A stretch of 26,316 nucleotides of DNA from Priapulus caudatus. Taxonomy: Eukaryota; Priapulida; Priapulimorpha; Priapulimorphida; Priapulidae. The stretch spans positions 255,245-281,560 of the forward strand of contig NW_014577770.1 of the NCBI RefSeq assembly GCF_000485595.1. Direction: 5' to 3'. How positions within the stretch are numbered: position 1 is the stretch's first letter; the number at the start of each line of letters is the position of its first letter. The notes below the pieces were generated by a model, which was given only the letters and a program-made list of their open reading frames with translations, had not been told where the DNA came from and did not search any database. This document shows positions 1 through 12,500 of this stretch, one piece after another. The position numbers were made by a program, and so were the translations under genes.

Positions 1-370
1 AAAAAAAAAAAATTTGTTTTGTTTTTTTTGGGAGCCTTTTTTTTTTCCCCCAGAGCGGACTGAGCGCCTCTTAACAGTAGGGCCGAGCTTCGCGTTTTTT
101 TTATTATTTATCGGCTAGTGACGGAGTTCCATCGGGCGTAGTAGCGTCATGGAGCGGCAGGCCGAACCACGGCAGCGCGCAATGATTCTACAGCTGCATA
201 GGCGCGGTTACGGCCTAACTCCGACCCGACACTGCGCTGGCAGGTCCATGCCCGCGGTCGACCGCTGACCGCGCGCACGCCGTGGCGCGGGAGGCTCAAA
301 AGACATGAAGGCCCCGTCAGGCCTGGGGGCCGCTCTACATCAATAAAAATATGCTATTTATTTTGTTCAC
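1..370. other. Unassigned GC-rich block with a poly(A)/poly(T) edge
   Basis: The first 50 bases are A- and T-runs. About 300 bases of CpG-rich, non-repetitive sequence follow, up to an AT-rich stretch near 340-390. I find no open frame longer than about 60 codons with recognisable protein similarity and no convincing tRNA-like box A/box B. A homopolymer edge beside a GC-rich body could be a SINE tail or 5' flanking DNA, but nothing shows which. Confidence 0.3.
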
Positions 371-391
371 AATCCTTAATTTAAACTAGAG

Positions 392-426
<35 letters not shown>

Positions 427-580
427 AAGAAGACGAGCAGCAGAGAGAGAGAGCAGAGAGCGAGAGACCCCGCACGAGACAGTGGGACACACGCGACGAG
501 CACGCGTGACAGGCATGAGAGCCGAGCCCCAGCACGCAGAGATGAGAGTCCCGCAGAGAGAGAGAGAGAGAGAGAGAGCC
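392..580. repeat. (GA)n microsatellite, interrupted
   Basis: GA-rich tracts lie at about 396-470 and 555-578, separated by a GC-rich spacer. The apparent open frames here in several phases are translated dinucleotide repeat, not protein. Confidence 0.9.
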
Positions 581-673
581 GCCGCATTCGCGATGATTTG
601 ACATGAATAAAATATAAATCTATTATAGAAATTACTATATATATATATAGTATAAATATTGCTATAATAATTA

Positions 674-681
674 TGTGTGTG

Positions 682-726
<45 letters not shown>

Positions 727-732
727 GCGCGT

Positions 733-778
<46 letters not shown>
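674..778. repeat. (TGCG)n / (TG)n compound microsatellite
   Basis: A TG run passes into a TGCG tetranucleotide array (about 682-722) and then a pure TG array (about 733-777). Long alternating purine-pyrimidine runs like this can adopt Z-DNA, but no function is visible. Confidence 0.95.
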
Positions 779-780
<2 letters not shown>

Positions 781-789
781 CGGATACAA

Positions 790-1570
790 TAGAAGGAAAC
801 GGGCATCTGATAATTAACCAGTGTAACACTTTAACTACAGCTAGAACCTTTTTATGAGAGGTTGTTCATAACCATGCATGTACCACTCAGCTACCTATGT
901 TGAAATCGCGTCTCGTCAATGTAGTTACTTTGGAGGATATGGCGCATCTCGCATATTAATTCTACTACGCTACACCAGAGCCGTAGCTAGCGGGCGGGGA
1001 GAGGCATTTGCCCCGCCCCAACCCAACCTCTCACCAAGTTCAGTTACGATTCTATGATCAGTAGAATATACTGCTTACGGTCAACCTCCAAAACTTTCCA
1101 AAAACTCCTGCCAAATAGATTCTCTTACAGGTACACACACACAAACAGAGCGGGGCTGTTTTCGTTCAGTTCCATCTCTCATAATGTCATTGTTTCCGTA
1201 GAGTTTATTGTATATAAAATTTATTTTTGTTTACTCTTGATACCATATACATCAAGTATAAAATTTCTAACTGAACAGATTACTATGCGTTACAATGGCC
1301 AAAGGAGTTGCACACAAGTTTACGCAATGATAAAATTTCTTATGTACATGTGTTTACACTTCCCCTTCTTGCTCTCATCCGTGCTCACCACAAAACTAGG
1401 CATTACCACATTCATATAAAAACACATTCTATCAAATCCTAAAACATCTCTAATATTGTTAAATTACTCGAAGAATTCGTCTCAACAACGAAGTCTACAA
1501 CTACAATAATAGGTCTAGTGATGTTATCTCAAATAAGATGGATTTTTCGATATACGTGCGTCGCTTCGCG
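790..1570. other. Intergenic stretch 3' of the fibrinogen-related gene
   Basis: No coding region is recognised. Plus-strand TTTATT at 1204-1209 and 1220-1225 reads AATAAA on the minus strand, about 350 bases beyond the stop codon at 1574. These are the nearest plausible poly(A) signals for the minus-strand gene. A possible transposon end lies at 976-1020. Confidence 0.35.
976..1020. mobile_element. Possible hAT-type transposon terminus, remnant
   Basis: The stretch begins CAGAGCCGTAGCTAG and runs into G-rich then C-rich sequence that folds on itself (GGGCGGGG near 991, CCCCGCCC near 1011). Short CAGRG-type starts followed by a G/C-rich hairpin are common at hAT-like nonautonomous ends. No partner terminus or target duplication was found nearby, so this is a weak call. 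Confidence 0.3.
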
Positions 1571-1573
1571 AAT

Positions 1574-1839
1574 TTAGTAGGGATTTACGTATCCCACCGG
1601 CCTCACTTTCATGAGGGTTCGCCTCAGTGAATAGTAATAGTCCTTCCAGGCTCGCCAATTAATGCCGTCGGCAAAGGTCTTGTGCGGTCCGAGAAGAAAG
1701 ACGCCGTTTAGGTTCGAGTCGTGGCAGTTCTCGTACCACCAGGCGCCATGACACGTCACGGCGCAGTTACCCGAGTACAGATCGTTATCCTTGTCTTTCG
1801 TAGTCCACGCCATGTTTCGATGTCTTGACAAGGAGTCAC
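1574..1839 (-). CDS. Fibrinogen-related gene, exon 6 (last; end of FReD)
   Basis: The acceptor is GTTAG at 1844-1840, reached through a (TG)n tract. Two bases complete the split Gly codon and 87 codons follow to TAA (1576-1574). It encodes the calcium-site loop DKDND, the ligand-pocket stretch [17 protein letters not shown], and the terminal strand ending MKVRPVGY plus a four-residue tail. The cysteine at residue 350 replaces the non-cysteine residue usual in vertebrate ficolins. Confidence 0.93.
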
Positions 1840-1877
1840 CTAACAACACACACACACACACACACACATATTTATAT

Positions 1878-1925
<48 letters not shown>

Positions 1926-3469
1926 GATATGGGTTGGGTGGATGGGATGGATGGATGCGGATGGATGGATGGATGGATGGATGGATGGATGGATGGATGG
2001 ATGGATGGATGGATGGATGGATGGATGGATGGATGGATGGATGGATGGATGGATGGATGGATGGATGGATGGATGGATGAATGGACAGATGAACGGAGGA
2101 CGGACGCATGGACGCATGGACGGACGGACGGACGCACAGACGGACGGACGGATGGATGGATGAATGCATCCATTCATATATTCAGCTGCGGTAACGCTTG
2201 CCAATTTTACAACTCTCGGTGACACTTCTCTGAACAAACTAATAGTAATTATTCGGCGGAGAAACTATCATCAGCGTTGTCACGTATGTCTCAACTTTTA
2301 AAGGTCATCACAAAGACGTTCATAAAATTATAAGATCGGGAGTATTAATGGGCAATATTATTAATGCGTGTTAATAAAATGTGCGTGCGAGCTATACCTG
2401 CAGTTCCAAAATAGGCGCCTAAGCTTAGCCGGTAGAGGGCGTCCTCGGAGGCGACGGCAAACTGGTCGTAGCCCGCGTAGCGTGAGTTACCATCAGCGTC
2501 TTCCATGTCTATACGCAGTTCCATCCGCTTAGACTGCGTTAGTTGGCTAATCTTATCATTACCTGCAAGGCGTTAACTAGACTTTTATTTGATGATTAAA
2601 AGTGGTGAACATTGTTGTGTTCGTTTGGGAACGTAAATGATTGAAGGAGAAGTCTCGGTATCTCGTAAAACGTATCGGTCTAGTAAAAGCTTTGCGGTAG
2701 TAGAAAATAGTAGATTTTACAACAGAAACGGCATTCCTAGAACTACTAACTACTAGTAAATAACACCATGAATATATATATACCAACACAAAAACACGTA
2801 TGTTTATCATTCTATGCTAATACCTTCTTAACTAATAACCTCTTTTTGTCGTTTTTCTTTTGCTCTGTACAGGAGTAGTTTCGTATAATATATATTTACA
2901 TATACACCGCAATATTTCCAGCTATAAGAAACCACATTATATATTAAATATTAATTTTATTGATAGGCCTATAGCGAGAGACAGCATCATCCTATTCGCG
3001 ATAAATATATTATTGTTAGTTTCTCTATCGCATTCATGTATCACTATAATAAATAAATTAATTAATTAAGAACACACAAATGATCAAATAAGTACATTTT
3101 CATTAATAATAAAATAAACACCATATGGGCCAGAAATATTCACCTAACCAAAATTCGCCATTCAAACGCCCAAATCCGTTTTTGTATGCATCCCAGCCTC
3201 TAAAGAAGTCCACGGAACCATCCATGCGTACCTGCACGAAAAAGACACACGTTGAGCGCTTGCATACACGGGTTCATTGTATAGCTTGGGAGGACCTAGT
3301 ACACCATCCAGTGTAGACATGTGACGTTTCACAGCTAACAGCCAAAAACTCGAAGCCCAACCCGGATACGAACTAATATTGTATAATGGATATACACTGT
3401 ATAGGAATTATCGGAGATTACCTACCAAAAATTACTTCTACACTCTCTCTCTCTCTCTCGCGCTCTCTC

Positions 3470-3557
<88 letters not shown>

Positions 3558-6500
3558 TTATATATATTTATATATTTATTTATTTATTTATTTTATTTAT
3601 TTTTTTATATACACATAATAATATCATATAATATAATTACGCCAATATAATATAACTACTCCACGCGTGCTAAATTTTCATATACTATGTTAGGTTAGGC
3701 GTTTTTGGTATTAGGTTAAGTTGGGTATTTTTGGCATAACTAATTAGGCGGCTTTCATACCTGGAAGACCGTCCAGCCGCCACCATCTGTGTCCAAGTCA
3801 CAGTACACCTGAAACGGCGTGTCGCTAAGCATCGGCTTGATTTTGTAGATGCCCGAGCGAGGGTGCTTATGGAAGCGCCCAACGTCAAAGCAGTCCTGCG
3901 GATAGCCTGCGTGGGATCAAGACACAGTGACGTCATGATCACGAATAGAGCAAAAGCAAATATAGTATAGTATGTTCGAAGGTGCTAGCCGCTTTATGGT
4001 ACGAAATAAATACATCCCCTATATATGTAACGGGTGTTTTCTGGTCTGGTTACATAAATCGTGGCAGCGGTGGGATAGTGTGGTTACAAGTGGCTAGCTG
4101 GACTGAGAAATTATGGCAGAAGTTGAGGCCTTGCGTCAGGAGCTACAGCAGCTACACGCGCAGGGGCGGATCCAGAGGGGGTGTCGAGGGGGTCCGGACC
4201 CCCCTTTTTACCACAAAAAAGGGGGAAAAAGCATGCACACACACGCACGCACGCACGCTCGATATCACTAGGCGCTGTTGCTGATATGCAGCGTCGTGAT
4301 GCTGTAGTTGGAAAAGTTTTCGAGTACTGGTCCTTGGGCAAGAAGCCGAGTCTACATGTGAGGAAACTGGGAGCTCCTCAGGTTCAACTGTTGTTGCGGC
4401 AATGGCCGAGACTAGGTAGGTCTGATGGCGTCCTTTACAGAAAAGTGCACGACCCTCTACTCGGAGAGATGCGACAGATAGTTCTACCACGTAATCTCCA
4501 GTCAGATGCCCGCCGCTGTATGCATGATCAGCATGGACACCAGCATAGAAAGGACTGATGCAATGCTTAGAGCACGGTACTATTGGCCAGGGATGATGAC
4601 TGATATTAAAGACTGGGCAGACAACTGTGAACGTTGTGTTCTGGCGAGACATCGGAAAACCAGAACTCCTCTCGGTTCCATCATGGCATCTCGTCCACTG
4701 GAAGTCATATGTATGGACTACACTGTGATCGAGACATCAACTGACGGGAAGGAAAACGTACTTGTGCTCACAGATGTATTTACCAAATTGGTAGTTGCAG
4801 TACCCACTAAGGACCAGAAAGCTACTACTGTAGCTCGTGTGTTAGTAAAAAAGTGGTTTCATAAGTACGGTCCATCCTTGAGAATTTACTCTGACCAAGG
4901 ACGAGACCTTGAGGCAAATGTTGTGTGCGAACTGTGTCAGTTATATGGAGTGCAGAGGTCTCATACGACAAGATATCACCCAATGGAGAACGAACAATGC
5001 GAGTGATTTAATCACACTATGCATGATCTGTTACGTACATTACCCCTTCACAAAAAGTGTCGATGGACTGACTATCTCAGTGAACTTGTGTTTGCATACA
5101 ACACTACACCACATGGATCGACGGGATATGCACCATTTTACCAGTTATTCGGGAGAGATGCGTGCACTGTGGCGGATCTCCAGCTTACGCCAACTCTGTC
5201 AGATACGGACGAAGGGGCTGTTAAATGTCTAACTGACTGGGTGCAGGTGCACCAACGTAAGCTACGTGATGTGTATAATCATGTGACTGAGAAACTACAC
5301 CAATCAGCTGAGGCCTGGAAACGTATATACAACAGAACAGCCAAGGAGGCCAAAATAGCCCTTGGAACTCGCGTGTATCTTCAGCAATTCCTAAAAGGAC
5401 GTACCAAAATCCAGGACTGTTATAGTGAGAAAGTGTACAGGGTCATTGGGCGACGCGGTGATAGCGATGTGTATGAAATAGAACCATTAGACGGGTTTGG
5501 ACCTACCAAGTGGGTCAACCGTTGTCAGCTTAGGCCATGTCCTGTCTGCCCTGATCGGGAACAACCTGTCGGTCTACCGAGATGGCCTGAATTTCCTCCA
5601 GGTGAATCAGCTTGTGATGTTGACGAGGATCAATCAGATGACTTAATTGGATTTTGGCATGTGGAGAAGGAACCAATCCCCACTCGTCAACCCAGAGGAC
5701 AACACCCAGATCATGTCCAGGATGTTAGGAGCGAGGAAGGACTTTCACCTGTAGGAATTAGGCGAACAAGTTGCCAAAATGCAGGTTTACACCGGAATTT
5801 GTATGGACTGCCTATGTCGGCTATCCATGAGTCGATGGAGACTACAGTTTAATATGGACCTCATGTGTTATCGTTTAGATGACGGCGATCACCTCAGTGC
5901 TATTTTATACAGGAGATGAAATTACTATATCTCTTGGGAAAACCGAACAGTTATGTAGACATTATTCTGCACATTCATTCTTAGCATATTTTATGTCCAC
6001 CTCTTGTTGAGCGTAGCCGTTCATTGTTTAGCGCTAGTTTTTCTGATAAAGATTTACTTATATATATGTAAATTCGTTATAAAAACCTAGAAATGGGCAA
6101 AGAGGGGTCCGCAGGCGTCCGGGGGACCGGATCAGATTAATTTTTGCATTCCAGACATCAAAATTACTGCTTAGATGCTCTCAGAATGCACCAATTTAAA
6201 GAGAAAATCTTGGGGGAGGTCCCCCCAAACCTCCCCTATGTGGCCTTCGGCAGCTTTTTAAAACACCAGAAAAAGTAAGCAGAAAAAAGTGCCCTTTATT
6301 TCTTCATGGACACCCCCTTTTCAAAAATCCTGGATCCGCCCCTGACTACGTGCTAGACTGGATGAGGCTGATCCCCCCACAGCAGCCTCCAGCGCCAGCG
6401 GTGAGAGTGGTGTATGCCCATCGCAAGCTACCTAGTACCTTCCAGGGTGATTCGTTACAACTTGATGACTGGATAGTTGAGGCACGGGGAGCTATCTGTA

Positions 6501-9500
6501 GTCAAGGACTTCAAGGTCCGGCAGCGACAGATTTCCTGCGTATGCATCTTGAGGGTTCAGCTAAGGCTGAAGTGAGATATGCTGACGTGGAAGATCCTGG
6601 GGAACTTTTTGAGTTATTAGAGGCGGCCTTTGGTAAACAGAAGAGTGCATCACAGATACTTGATCTGTTCTTTAATCGTAAACAAGAACCCAAAGAGAAT
6701 CTCCGTGACTTCTCTCATGCCCTGATAGTTCTGGCCGAGAGAGCTGTTAAGAGAGACCCAGACTGTTTACCAAACAAAGACCAGATGATAAGGAACAGGT
6801 TTGCTGAGAAGGTCAGAGACAAAGCTCCCAGGAGAGATCTATGAAAGGAAATTAAGAGGGTTCCTGATATATCGTTCAATGACTTACGCGCTGAAGCTTT
6901 GTCTTGGGCGGAGGATGAGGACACTATTAACACGGCATCGACTCGTGCGGTAGAAGCTGAAGTCACCCATCAGTCTGTACACCGGGAAAGCTCTATGTCT
7001 AAGGAGTTAAATGTGTTACGAGAAGAACAGACTAACCTGAAGTCACTCATCGAGCACAACCAACAGCAGCAGACGGCTTTACTACAGCAAAACCAGAAAC
7101 TCCTTAAAGCCATACAGAAGCCACAGGACTATAATAGTAACAACAATAGTCATCGATCAGGACAGGGTAACCGACGGGTAAAATGTTATTATTGCCATTT
7201 GTATGGACAAACGTGACTTGTGCCAAACGGAAGGCTGATCTAGAGCGTAACGGTGGAGCAGCTAGTGTGAATTCGTTCATTCCTACGAGTGTTGATGACC
7301 ATCAAGCTGGTTGTCAGGACAGCCAGGAGGAAAAAGCTGACATCATTTCACAGACTATTGGTGACAGACCAGTAGTATTGGCTAAGATTGGTGGCAACAA
7401 TCTGTTAAATGCTTTATAGATAGTGGATAACAAGTGTCTACCGTATCTGAAAAGTTCTACAGGGATCACTTCAGGCCACATGTGCTAGAGACACGTAGCT
7501 GGTTAGCTCTGAAAGCGGCTAACGGACTAGAAATTCCTTATCTCGGGCTTCTTGTGTTACCAGTTGAAGTATCCGGTGTTACCCTTCCTTGTGTTGGTAT
7601 ACTCGTCATGAAGGACACTGCTGAGGTGTGGGAAAAGCGAGAAGCGGTTCCTGGACTGTTAGGTACTAATGTCTTAGCCCATGTCTTTCAGTTTCAAGGA
7701 CTGACTGCACTTACCCCAACTGCGGAGACGGCCTGTGAGGCACTGACTACTACGGGGGAGTTTGTTAGAATAGCAGAGCTCTCGGAGATAGTGGTCCCTT
7801 CGCATAGTATATGTGATCTGAGAGTGAGTGTGTGTACCCAGTGTAGATGGCACTGTATTCCTAGAACCATTTATGAAGCCAGTGAATAGTGGACTGCAGT
7901 TACCACCTGCTCTGGTCCAGTGGGTAAAGGCCCAAAGCGTGTTGAGGCTGTGAACTTTTCGAACGTTGACTATTTCTCGTGCTGGAACGGCATATGTAGC
8001 TGGGCAGGTTCACAAGGACATTGGGGTGGAAATCTGTGAACAGGCTGACGGACTTGTGATCCAGGTTGGTGATGATCCAGGAGATGACAAGCCAAAAGGT
8101 TGCCTTCCGCCTGTGGACCTGTCTCACTTTGATGGTACTAAACAGAAGAGACACGACATCGAAGACCTGCTACGTCGCTATGCTGATGTCTTCCTCAAAG
8201 ATGGGGAGCCCCTTCCTGCTACACCGAGTATTCAACACCAAATCAAGACTACTAACGAAATACCTATCCAGCAGCATTATAGACGGTTTCTACCCCAGCT
8301 CATAAACAGCATCCGAGAACATCTTAAAGATTTATTGAACAAAGGTGTGATCCGAGAAAGTTCGTCCAATTATGCCTCGCTTGTGGTGATCGTTCGGAAG
8401 AAGTCCGGTGACATACGACTATCGCAAATTGAACCAGAAAGTACGCCGTGATGTTTTTCCCCTCCCTAGGATCACGGAATCGTTAGAAGCCTTGGCTGGT
8501 GCCCGATACTTTAGTACGATGGACCTGGCATCTGCTTATCATCAGATGAATGGGGCAGAAGAAGATCAGTATCGTACAGCCTTCTGTACACTCATGGGGC
8601 ACTTCGAGAACGTCCAAATGCCAATGGGACTCGCCAACTCACCCAGTACCTGGCAGCGGCTGATGTCTCAGGTGTTCCGCGACGATATCTTCAGTATCCT
8701 GCTTGTGTATCTGGATGATATTATCCTGTTCAGTGGCACGGTTGCAGAACACATAGTTCGTCTTGAGACGGCTTTCGCCAAACTGCGAGCACACGGACTC
8801 AAACTGAAAGCTGAAAAGTGTTTCCTGTTCTGTAAGGAGGTCCAATTCCTTGGGCATGTTGTGAGTGCTGATGGAGTCTCCACAGATCCTGGAAATATGA
8901 TAGCAGTGGCAGACTGGCCAGTACCCACCACCTTGAAAGAGCTACGTCGATTCTTAGGCTTCACTTCCTATTATAGGAGATTTATTCATGGCTATGCCCA
9001 GATGGCGACAGTACTTCATCGACTAGTGAGTCAAGCCATGGAGACACAGAAAGGAAAAAGGTCTAAGTCTGTGGGTCTTACTGGAATGTGGAGTCGGGAT
9101 CACCAGAATGCTTTCAACCTATTGAAGACTGCCCTTACCAGTGCCGACTTACTAGGTTATCCAGATTTTAGCATCCCTTTTATACTCGAGACTGATGCGT
9201 CCCTACAGGGAGTAGGAGCGGTGCTTAGCCAGCGTCAAAATGACCGTCATTGTGTAATTGCCTATGCTAGCCGCGGGTTAAGGAAGGCTGAGCGTAACCC
9301 GGAACAATATAGCTCCAAACGTCTATAATTAATAGCACTTAAGTTGGGCGGTATGTGATAAGTTTAGAGAATATCTACAATATTGAACTTTCCTAACAGA
9401 TAACAACCTACTTACCTACCTGATGTCAAAGAACACGCTACCTGCTATAGAGCAGAGATGAGCCGCTGCCTTGGCAGCATTTGACTTCTCCATCCGATAC

Positions 9501-12500
9501 AGACCAGGGAGAAAGAATGCTAATGCTGATGCTCTGTCCCGGCAAGAAACCCGACCCTGGAATGCCAATGAAGTACGTGCTGTACTCACAGAAACCAGCG
9601 AGATGACAACTGTTCCTGTCAAAGTACAGACGGCTCTGGTAGAACAGATGCAGAGTTATCGTGTCCCGGATGTGTGTGAGGTGAAAGTAGCTACTCCGTT
9701 ACCCTCGATATCACTAGACGCTGTTGCTGATATGCAGCATCGTAATGCTGTAGTTGGAAAAGTTTTCGAGTACTGGTCCCAAGGCAAGAAGCCGAGTCTA
9801 CATGTGAGGAAACTGGCAGCTCCTCAGGTTCAACTGTTGTTGCGGCAATGGCCGAGACTAGGTAGGTCTGATGGTGTCCTTTACAGGAAAGTGCACGACC
9901 CTCTACTCGGAGAGATATGACAGATAGTCCTACCACGTAATCTCCAGTCAGATGCCCTCCGCTGCATGCATGATCAGCATGGACACCAGCATAGAAAGGA
10001 CTGATGCAATGCTTAGAGCACGGTACTATTGGCCGAGGATGATGACTGATATTAAGGACTGGGTAGACAACTGTGAACGTTGTGTTCTGGCGAAACATCG
10101 GAAAACCAGGACTCCTCTCGGTTCCATCATGGCATCTCGTCCACTGGAAGTCATATGTATGGACTACACTGTGATCGAGACATCAACTGACGGGAAGGAA
10201 AACGTACTTGTGCTCACAGATGTATTTACCAAATTGGTAGTTGCAGTACCCACTAAGAACCAGAAAGCTACTACTGTAGCTCGTGTTTTAGTAAAAGAGT
10301 GGTTTCATAAGTACGGTCCACCCTTGAGAATTCACTCTGACCAAGGACGAGACTTTGAGGCAAATGTTGTGTGCGAACTGTGTCAGTTATATGGAGTGCA
10401 GAGGTCTCATACGACAAGATATCACCCAATGGAGAACGAACAATGCGAGTGATTTAATCACACTATGCATGATCTGTTACGTACGTTACCCCTTCACAAA
10501 AAGTGTCGATGGACTGACTATCTCAGTGAACTTGTGTTTGCATACAACACTACACCACATGGATCGACGGGATATGCACCATTTTACCAGTTATTCGGGA
10601 GAGATGCGTGCACTGTGGCGGATCTCCAGCTTACGCCAACTCTGTCAGATACGGACGAAGGGGCTGTTAAAAGTCAAACTGACTGGGTGCAGGTGCACCA
10701 ACGTAAACTACGTGATGTGTATGATCATGTGACTGAGAAACTACACCAATCAGCTGAGGCCTGGAAACGTATATACGACAGAAGACAGCCTAGGAGGCAC
10801 ATCTAGCCCTTGGAGCTTGCGTGTATCTTCAGAAATTCCTAAAAGGACGTACCAAAATCCAGGACTGTTATAGTGAGAAAGTGTACAGGGTCATTGGGCG
10901 ACGCGGTGACAGCGATGTGTATGAAATAGAACCATCAGACGGGTTTGGACCTACCAAGTGGGTCAACCGTTGTCAGCTTAGGCCATGTCCTGTCTGCCCT
11001 GATCGGGAACAACCTATCGGTCTACCGAGATGGCCTGAATTTCCTCCAGACGAATCAGCTTGGGATGTTGACGAGGATCAATCAGATGACTTAATTGGAT
11101 ATTGGCATGTGGAGAAAGAACCAATCCCCACTCGTCAACCCAGAGGACAACACCCAGATTATGTCCAGGATGTTAGGAGCGAGGAAGGACTTTTACCTGT
11201 AGGAATTAGGCGAACAAGTTGCCAAAATGCAGGTTTACACCGGAATTTGTATGGACTGCTTATGTCGGCTATCCATGAGTCGATGGAGACTACAGTTTAA
11301 TCTGGACCTCATGTGTTATCGTTTAGATGACGGCGATCACCTCAGTGCTATTTTATACAGGAGATGAAATTACTATATCTCTTGGGAAAACCGAACAGTT
11401 ATGTAGACATTATTCTGGACATTCATTCTTAGCATATTTTATGTCCACCTCTTGTTGAGCGTAGCCGTTCATGTTATGTAATCGATCATTTGCGTTTGTT
11501 AGGGCATACGTTAGTATGTTGTGTTTAACTTGTAAGGGTTAAGACCACCTGTAGGCCTACCTTAGCGTTAGTTGATGTTCGAAGTTGGTTATAGGTTATC
11601 GTTGATATAAAGGAAGGGTGGATGCGGCAGTACTGTGCCAAAATTCATGATTGTGATTAGTTACATCTTATCGGTATAGATGACAGCACCTCTCAGTGTT
11701 CTAGTTGTGTTCTGAAAAACGAGGCAGCGTGGTTGTGGGAATGACGCCAGCTTTTTAATTCTTGTCCGAAGGTGCTAGCCGCTTTATGGTACGAAATAAA
11801 TACATTCCCTATATATGTAACTGGTGTTCTCTGGTCTGGTTACAATAGTATAGTATAGTATAGTATAAATCGCGTCTGTCGTGGAGTAACGCGGATTACG
11901 TAGTCATGGGAACGCAGTTTGATTAACGATTAACGGTTTGTTGTCCATTCCATAACACTGGTCATTTAGTAACAGTTCCATACTTGCATTTGCATTTCAT
12001 TGCACATAGAAATACATTATGATACGCGCGCGCGCGCACACGCACACGCACACGCACACGCACACGCGCACGCACGCGCGTACGCACGCGCGTTTCCACG
12101 CAAGGGTGCATGCACACATGCATGTACACACACGCGTACACACGCAAAGGCGCACGCACGCAGGTACACACACACATATGCACACACACGCGCGCGCACG
12201 CACACATTGAATTGTCATTTATAATAGGTGGTAGTAATGTAATCTACCAGTCACGTTCGGCTGCAGGCACATTTGCACTCCCAGGCCGTGGATAAGGTTG
12301 TCTGACAACTCCGCTATCAGGCTCTGCTTGCTAATCGACTTCACCTACAAACAGGTAAAAGGCACGTCAAGTTAATTACTTTTATGGAAGTGTGTTTCTC
12401 TGCCTGCCTGCGTGTGGGCGCGCGTGCCCGCGGCGTGCATCCGTGGGTAATACCCCCGTCACACTGGACGGCGACCATCCGCGACCGTACGGCGACCAGA

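Larger units (their letters stand above)
3973..11844 (+). mobile_element. Ty3/Gypsy LTR retrotransposon, decayed, in intron 2 and antisense to the host gene
   Basis: An 82-bp direct repeat (3973-4054 and 11763-11844) starts TG, ends CA and contains AATAAA. Internally the order is primer site, gag with zinc knuckle, aspartic protease, RT, RNase H, integrase with GPY/F module; RT before integrase is the Ty3/Gypsy order. Flanks are copies of a TATAG-type repeat, consistent with insertion into that repeat. The frame is broken many times by stops and frameshifts, so the copy is dead. Without the 2.18-kb nested insertion the element is about 5.7 kb. It opposes the host gene, so its poly(A) signals do not act on the fibrinogen-related transcript. 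Confidence 0.9.

Noticed and set aside
376-857. Several open frames of His-Thr, Ser-Leu or Cys-Val repeats
   Set aside because: They are translations of GA, TG and TGCG microsatellites in multiple phases and both strands.
1791-2237. Open frames of Trp-Met-Asp-Gly or Ile-His-Pro-Ser repeats
   Set aside because: They are translations of the GGAT array in all phases; the array is intronic.
4152-4652. Minus-strand 166-codon frame opposite the integrase fragment (and its twin at 9691-10098)
   Set aside because: It is the antisense shadow of the integrase and appears in both copies only because the pol sequence is duplicated.
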